Shown piece after piece: positions 41,535-46,270 of a DNA stretch of 46,270 nucleotides (the first letter of the stretch is position 1; every line of letters starts with the position of its first letter). Origin of the DNA: Alphaproteobacteria bacterium (GTDB taxonomy: Bacteria > Pseudomonadota > Alphaproteobacteria > DSM-16000 > Inquilinaceae); the NCBI GenBank assembly GCA_028281925.1, contig JANQIX010000110.1, forward strand, positions 1 through 46,270, in the 5' to 3' direction. The notes under the pieces are model-generated. The model saw nothing but the letters and a program-made list of their open reading frames with translations. It was not told the DNA's origin and did no database searches. The position numbers were made by a program, and so were the translations under genes.

Positions 41535-42488
41535 ATGTCAGCGGTCCTGAATGTCGCCCTGCCCGTATTCGCCATCATCGCGGCCGGCTTCGCTTGCGGT
41601 CGCTTCCGCATTCTGGGCCAGGATGCGTCGGAAGCCCTGAACAAGTTCGTCTATTGGGTGGCCCTGCCGCCGCTGCTGTTCTTTTCCATGGCGCGCGCGC
41701 CAATCGGGGAGGTCCTGCACCTGCCCTTCATCGGCGCATTCCTGGGCGGCGTGCTGGTCGTTTGGGCGCTGGGCATGGTCGACGGCTGGCTCGGCGGGGC
41801 CGAAACCGGCGGTGAGCTGACCATGCGGGGCATGAGCGCCACCTTCTCCAACACAGGCTATATGGGCATCCCCCTGTTCGTCGCCGCCTTCGGCGCGGAG
41901 GCCGGGCTGCCGCCGGCGTCGCTGGCCACCGTTATCATGAGCGCGGTCTGCGTCGGCCTGGCGGTGGTGGGGCTCGAGATCACCGGGGCCGAGCGCCGGC
42001 CCCTGGCGACCGTGCTCAGGGATGTCGCCCTGGCGCTGGTGCGGAACCCCCTGGTCGTCAGCCCGGTGCTGGGGCTTGCCTGGTCCGCGACCGGGCTGGC
42101 GGTGCCGCTGCCTTTCGCCAACCTGTTTCAGCTCTTGGGCGCTGCCGCTGGCCCCTCGGCCCTGTTCGCCATCGGCCTGTTTCTCGCCAGCCGGCCGCTG
42201 GTGGCCGATCTGGGACGGGTCGGCTGGATCTGCGCCCTGAAACTGCTGGTACAGCCCCTGGTGACGGGATTGCTGGCCATCACCGTGTTTCCGATGGATC
42301 CCTTCTGGCAGGCCAGCGCAATCCTGCTTGCTGCCCTGCCGACCGGCGCCCTGACCTTTGTCATCGCTCAGAAATATGGTGTATACGTAGAACGCGCATC
42401 TACGGTTATTTTGCTATCTACTGTTTTGTCGGTGTTCACCCTTTCCGGATTGCTAGCAATCTATGGACCAAGATTTTCGCCGGTTTAA
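41535..42488 (+). CDS. AEC (auxin efflux carrier) family transporter
   Basis: A 317-residue inner-membrane transporter with about ten hydrophobic helices. VALPVFAIIAAGFACGRF opens the protein and the NTGYMGIPLFVAAFG segment is the conserved helix-break motif of the family. The C-terminal half repeats the pattern with ALPTGALTFVIAQKYGVYVERAS. Bacterial AEC members export or import organic acids such as malate or malonate. ATG 41535 follows GAGAGAG; the frame to 41517 is a short unneeded extension. The substrate is unknown and no linked enzyme suggests one. Confidence 0.9.
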   Translation: MSAVLNVALPVFAIIAAGFACGRFRILGQDASEALNKFVYWVALPPLLFFSMARAPIGEVLHLPFIGAFLGGVLVVWALGMVDGWLGGAETGGELTMRGMSATFSNTGYMGIPLFVAAFGAEAGLPPASLATVIMSAVCVGLAVVGLEITGAERRPLATVLRDVALALVRNPLVVSPVLGLAWSATGLAVPLPFANLFQLLGAAAGPSALFAIGLFLASRPLVADLGRVGWICALKLLVQPLVTGLLAITVFPMDPFWQASAILLAALPTGALTFVIAQKYGVYVERASTVILLSTVLSVFTLSGLLAIYGPRFSPV

Positions 42489-42648
42489 TCAAAAGTCCAT
42501 AACCTTTCGGTCGTGTCGGACAAACATTGGTATTATGTTAAGCCGCCATGAAGGGACGAGCCGGGCTTAGGCGATTATCAGCGCGAGCGGACTCGGACCG
42601 GATAGCCGACAAACGATAACCGTTACGATTTAAGGAGTGGTTCGGGCG

Positions 42649-43914
42649 ATGAGTGAAGAGGCCCGGTACTGGCTTTTGCCGAAACAGACCGTTGCGATCG
42701 TACTGGCCGGTGGCCGCGGCAGCCGGCTGATGAAGTTGACTGACCGGCGGGCCAAGCCCGCTGTGCCGTTCGGCGGCAAGTTCCGCATCGTGGATTTCAC
42801 ACTCTCCAACTGCGTGAATTCCGGTATCCGCCGGATCTACGTCCTGACACAGTACAAGGCGCACAGCCTGCTGCGGCATCTTCAGGCCGGCTGGGGCTAT
42901 ATGCGTGCGGAGATGCGCGAGTTCGTGGAAGCGATCCCGGCGCAGCAGCGCATCGACGAGACCATGTGGTATCGTGGTACCGCCGACGCGATCTGGCAGA
43001 ACCTCGACATCCTGCAAGACCAGGCGCCGGAATACGTCGTCGTGCTGGCCGGCGACCATGTCTACAAGATGGACTATGCGGCCATGGTCCGCGATCACGT
43101 GGAAAGCGGGGCGGACGCCACCGTGGGCTGCATCGAAGTGCCGCGCATGGATGCGACAGCCTTCGGCGTGATCGCGATCGACGAGCGGAACCGCGTCACC
43201 GGGTTTTTGGAGAAACCGGCCGATCCGCCGGGCACGCCGGAGAACCCGGATCTGGCGCTGGCCAGCATGGGTATCTACGTATTCAACGCCCAGCTTCTGT
43301 ACGAACTGCTGTCGGAAGACGCCAACAATCCCAACTCGGCGCATGACTTCGGCAAGGACATCATTCCAAGCATGGTGCGGTCCAACCGCGAGGTGCTGGC
43401 CCACAGCCTGCGCAAGAGCGCCATCTACAACGAGGACCAGACGGAACCCTATTGGCGCGATGTCGGGACCGTCGACGCCTATTGGGCGGCGAATATCGAC
43501 CTCACGACGGTGACGCCGGAACTGGACCTCTACGACCAGCAATGGCCGATCTATACCCACCAGCTGCAGCTGCCCTCGGCAAAGTTCGTGTTCGATGATG
43601 AGGAGCGCCGCGGCCAGGCGCTGGACAGCCTGGTTTCCGGCGGCTGCATCATCTCAGGCGGTCAGGTGCGGCAGTCGCTGCTGTTCTCTCAGGTGCGCGT
43701 CAATTCCTACAGCGAGCTGCAGAACGCCGTGGTGCTGCCGGAATGCGACATCGGCCGCCATGCGCGCCTGACGAACGTCGTCGTCGACAAGCGCTGCCGT
43801 ATCCCCGAAGGCTTGGTGGTGGGCGAAGACCCGGAGCTGGATGCCGAGCGCTTCTACCGCACCGAGAACGGCATCGTGCTGATCACGCCGGACATGCTGG
43901 CCCGGCTCGACTAG
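42649..43914 (+). CDS. glgC: Glucose-1-phosphate adenylyltransferase
   Basis: A 421-residue enzyme making ADP-glucose from glucose-1-phosphate and ATP for glycogen synthesis. VLAGGRGSRLMKLTDRRAKP is the nucleotide-binding signature, followed by VPFGGKFRIVDFTLSNC and the RGTADAIWQNLD block. Near the end VLPECDIGRHARL is the left-handed beta-helix, and the EKPADPPGTP and GTVDAYW motifs are standard. AAGGAG at 42632-42637, 11 bases before the ATG at 42649, is the ribosome binding site. Other glg genes are absent from the window; it stands alone before a convergent helicase. Confidence 0.96.
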   Translation: MSEEARYWLLPKQTVAIVLAGGRGSRLMKLTDRRAKPAVPFGGKFRIVDFTLSNCVNSGIRRIYVLTQYKAHSLLRHLQAGWGYMRAEMREFVEAIPAQQRIDETMWYRGTADAIWQNLDILQDQAPEYVVVLAGDHVYKMDYAAMVRDHVESGADATVGCIEVPRMDATAFGVIAIDERNRVTGFLEKPADPPGTPENPDLALASMGIYVFNAQLLYELLSEDANNPNSAHDFGKDIIPSMVRSNREVLAHSLRKSAIYNEDQTEPYWRDVGTVDAYWAANIDLTTVTPELDLYDQQWPIYTHQLQLPSAKFVFDDEERRGQALDSLVSGGCIISGGQVRQSLLFSQVRVNSYSELQNAVVLPECDIGRHARLTNVVVDKRCRIPEGLVVGEDPELDAERFYRTENGIVLITPDMLARLD

Positions 43915-43931
43915 CGGCGGTTTCCGCAGCC

Positions 43932-46270
43932 TCAGGCGGTTCGCTGCACGAGAAACTCGCGAGTCGCGGCCACGGCCTCTGCCAGGCCGACGCGGTCGAC
44001 CGTGACCCCATCTGGGAAGGCAGTGGCGAGGCGCGACGGCATCATCGGGTCCAGCAGCACGAAGACGCCCGTGTCGGCCGCACGGCGGATCAGGCGGCCA
44101 TAGGCCTGCTTCAGCTTCAGTCTGGTCAGGCGGTCGTCATAGGCCCGGCCGCCGAAGGTATTCCGCCGGGCACGGTGCAGAATGGTGGGCCGGGGCCATG
44201 GCACTCGGTCGAACACGATCAGCCTGAGCGACCGGCCCGGCACGTCGACCCCGTCGCGGACGGCATCGGTGCCGAGCAGGCACGCAGCTTCCTCCCCCCG
44301 GAAAATGTCGACCAGGCTGGCCACATCCATGCCGTCCACATGCTGGGACAAGAGGTGCAAACCCGCCGCTTCGAGCGGCTCGGCCAGTCGCGCATGGACG
44401 GCGCGGAGCCGGCTGATGGCCGTGAAGACCCCGAGCGCACCGCCGCCGGCGGCCAGGAACAGCGCGCGATAGGCGGCCGCCACCTGGTCCAGATCGTCCT
44501 TGCGGACATCGCGAACGACGAACACGCGCGTCTGGGCGGCATAGTCGAAAGGTGAGGGTACCTGGACACGGTAGGCCGGCCGAGGCAGGTGCACGGCACC
44601 CGTTCGAGCCTCGGCCACCTGCCAGTCGGTGAGTGCGTCGCCCGTGCGGTCGGTCAGCGTCGCCGACGTCACCGTCAGGCCGTGGGCCTGCAGGGCGACC
44701 GCGTTGGCAAACGGAACGGTCGGATCGACCCAGTGCCGGTAATAGCCCACATCGGCATCACGGCCGTCCAGCCGCTCAATGGCGAGCCAGTCGACCATGC
44801 CGTCCGGTGTCGGGGCGCCAATACCCTGCAGCATCGACCGCCAAGCGGCAATCTCGCGCCGGGACCGGCGGTCGAGGCCGCGCATCAGCGCTTCCATGCG
44901 CTGGCGGGTGTTGCTGTCCAGGCCGTCGGCATCATCCGACAGCCGCTGGCGGAGAGCAGCCGTCAAGGTGTTCAGCGGCGCTTCCAGGCGCGCAAGCGCC
45001 GCATCGAGTGTCGAGGCCGCGCCCACAAGTCCGTCGATCGGCGGCTGCGGTTCAACTTCCAGGCCGTAGGGGCCGTCGCGGCCGGCGGCGCGGGCATAGA
45101 CCTGCCGGCGCACCAGAGCGAGGAAGATCTCCGTCGCGCCGGACGGTCTGTCGTCGCGCAGGCGCCCGATCCAGCCGTCGCCGGGCAGTGCGCGGGCGGC
45201 TGCCATGGCGTCGTCCAGCGCCGCGTGGGCATCGGCATCGTCGCCCAGCAGATCTTCCAGACGGCGCCTCAAACCGCGGGCGCGGCTGGCGCGGCCCTGC
45301 TCCGCCCCGACCAGCCAGCGCCGCATCTCCGCCGTCTCCCAACCGCTGAGATGGGCGGCAAAGGCGCTGTCGGCAGCATCGAACAGGTGATGACCCTCAT
45401 CGAAGACATAGCGCGTGGGCAGAGCCGTGTCGTCCATGCCGCCGAGCGCAGCCTGCACCATCACCAGGGCATGATTGGCCACGACGATGCGGGCCTTGCG
45501 GGCGCGGCGAACGCTGCGCTCGATGAAGCAGCGGCTGTAATGCGGGCAGGCGGAATAGATGCACTCGCCGCGGCGGTCGGCCAGAGCGGTGCTGTGGTTG
45601 CGCCCGACAAGGTCCGCCAGCCAGCCGGGAAAGTCGCCGCCGGAGAAATCGCCGGCGCGCGTCGCCGCGGTCCAGCGCGCCATCAGCCCGGTCGCTACCC
45701 AGGACTGGGGCATCAGTGAGCCGCCCTGCACCGCCTCTTCCAAGTTCAGCAGGCACAGGTAGTTCTCCCGACCCTTGCGCAAGACCACGCGCCGCGCCTT
45801 GTCCTTCGCGTCCGGGAACAGGCGGTCACATTCCTGATCGACCTGGTGCTGAAGGTTGCGGGTGTAGGTGCTGATCCACACTGGCGCACCGTTCTTTTCA
45901 GCCCATACGCTGGCCGGCGCCAGATAGCCCAAGGTCTTGCCGACGCCGGTCCCAGCCTCGGCGATCACCATCTCCGGCCCATCGGGGGACGCCGCAGGCA
46001 CAAAGGCCCGACAGACCGCGTCGGCATAGTCCGCCTGTTGCGGCCGATCCTCCGCCGCGGCACCGAGCAGCGCGGCCAGCCGATGGCGGGCCTCGGCCGG
46101 TTCCACCGGCTGCTGGCCGGGCGGCGGCGGTGGGGCTTCCTGCCCCCATTCCGGCAGCTTATGCCAGACCTGCAGGGCGCGGCGCGCCCGCCGATCCTCG
46201 ACGCCGTGCGGTTCCCCCAGCGCGGCCAGCACCGACGGCGCCCAGGGCCAACCACCCTGGCCCATCACCC
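43932..46270 (-). CDS. DinG-type ATP-dependent DNA helicase, 5' end cut by the window
   Basis: An XPD/DinG-like superfamily-2 helicase; at least 778 residues are visible and the frame stays open to the window edge, so the true start may lie beyond 46270. Walker A is AEAGTGVGKTLGY and motif II is VFDEGHHLFD. Four cysteines, one in RENYLCLLN and three in GECIYSACPHYSRCF, should bind the 4Fe-4S cluster that defines this group. Downstream motifs include TSATL and the C-terminal QAYGRLIRR. These enzymes unwind DNA 5'-to-3', including R-loops and damaged or structured DNA. It is convergent with glgC (17-base gap). Confidence 0.92.
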   Translation of the reverse strand, partial: VMGQGGWPWAPSVLAALGEPHGVEDRRARRALQVWHKLPEWGQEAPPPPPGQQPVEPAEARHRLAALLGAAAEDRPQQADYADAVCRAFVPAASPDGPEMVIAEAGTGVGKTLGYLAPASVWAEKNGAPVWISTYTRNLQHQVDQECDRLFPDAKDKARRVVLRKGRENYLCLLNLEEAVQGGSLMPQSWVATGLMARWTAATRAGDFSGGDFPGWLADLVGRNHSTALADRRGECIYSACPHYSRCFIERSVRRARKARIVVANHALVMVQAALGGMDDTALPTRYVFDEGHHLFDAADSAFAAHLSGWETAEMRRWLVGAEQGRASRARGLRRRLEDLLGDDADAHAALDDAMAAARALPGDGWIGRLRDDRPSGATEIFLALVRRQVYARAAGRDGPYGLEVEPQPPIDGLVGAASTLDAALARLEAPLNTLTAALRQRLSDDADGLDSNTRQRMEALMRGLDRRSRREIAAWRSMLQGIGAPTPDGMVDWLAIERLDGRDADVGYYRHWVDPTVPFANAVALQAHGLTVTSATLTDRTGDALTDWQVAEARTGAVHLPRPAYRVQVPSPFDYAAQTRVFVVRDVRKDDLDQVAAAYRALFLAAGGGALGVFTAISRLRAVHARLAEPLEAAGLHLLSQHVDGMDVASLVDIFRGEEAACLLGTDAVRDGVDVPGRSLRLIVFDRVPWPRPTILHRARRNTFGGRAYDDRLTRLKLKQAYGRLIRRAADTGVFVLLDPMMPSRLATAFPDGVTVDRVGLAEAVAATREFLVQRTA

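Noticed and set aside
1..46270. tRNA, rRNA, CRISPR arrays, insertion sequences, integrases
   Set aside because: Intergenic gaps were read on both strands by eye and none showed cloverleaf-like segments, regular spaced repeats or transposase motifs. A tRNA scan would be a stronger test.

Overview
This 46 kb, high-GC window reads as the chromosome of an alphaproteobacterium, most likely of the Rhodospirillales/Kiloniellales type. The clues are a DUF3035 (BamF-type) lipoprotein, CtrA-type TTAA-N7-TTAAC boxes, a MutL that carries the endonuclease motif, a ribF / ileS-lspA-DUF3035-M16-M16-pgi-mutL backbone, and the general look of the proteins. I saw no rRNA, tRNA, CRISPR array, transposase or integrase. 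Assignments come from reading motifs by eye; no database search was run.

Layout. 0-4.4 kb: an iota-carbonic-anhydrase-like protein, an XpaC-like membrane protein, a GH25 muramidase, a PilZ protein and an exported hypothetical. 4.4-6.6 kb (minus strand): a compact operon folD - fchA - isonitrile-hydratase-like DJ-1/PfpI gene. The FolD has the catalytic Gln replaced by Asp, beside a dedicated cyclohydrolase. 6.7-10.2 kb (plus): folK, an amidase, a MaoC hydratase and ribF. 10.2-16.9 kb: an accessory block sits between ribF and ileS, which are neighbours in many proteobacteria. Its left part is divided into modules by three same-orientation copies of an ~83-bp palindromic repeat: repeat, low-GC GNAT gene, repeat, arylsulfatase plus formylglycine-generating enzyme, repeat. 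It continues with a small hypothetical, a GST divergent from a Cys-rich ArsR regulator that share a palindromic operator, and a second PilZ protein. 17-23.9 kb: ileS-lspA, the DUF3035 lipoprotein and an M16 peptidase pair (one active, one inactive subunit). 23.9-26.9 kb: a sulfotransferase, a lipoprotein and pgi. 27.3-33 kb: a giant CheB-CheR-PAS-histidine kinase convergent with a receiver-histidine kinase whose upstream region has three CtrA-like boxes. 33.3-38.6 kb: mutL, a DUF533/TerB protein, a decayed second copy of the mutL 3' end, a small ORF, an AT-rich patch and an exported alpha-solenoid repeat protein. 38.6-46.3 kb: hisS, a fluoroacetate-dehalogenase-like hydrolase, TerB, an AEC transporter, glgC and a DinG-type helicase cut by the window end.

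How the genes work together. Housekeeping genes (translation, lipoprotein maturation, cofactor synthesis, mismatch repair, sugar phosphates) form the backbone. Accessory functions cluster between them. The most interesting are the repeat-delimited cassettes with an apparently exported sulfatase/FGE pair, the FolD/FchA/isonitrile-hydratase operon, the CtrA-box cluster before a sensor kinase, and the mutL relic.
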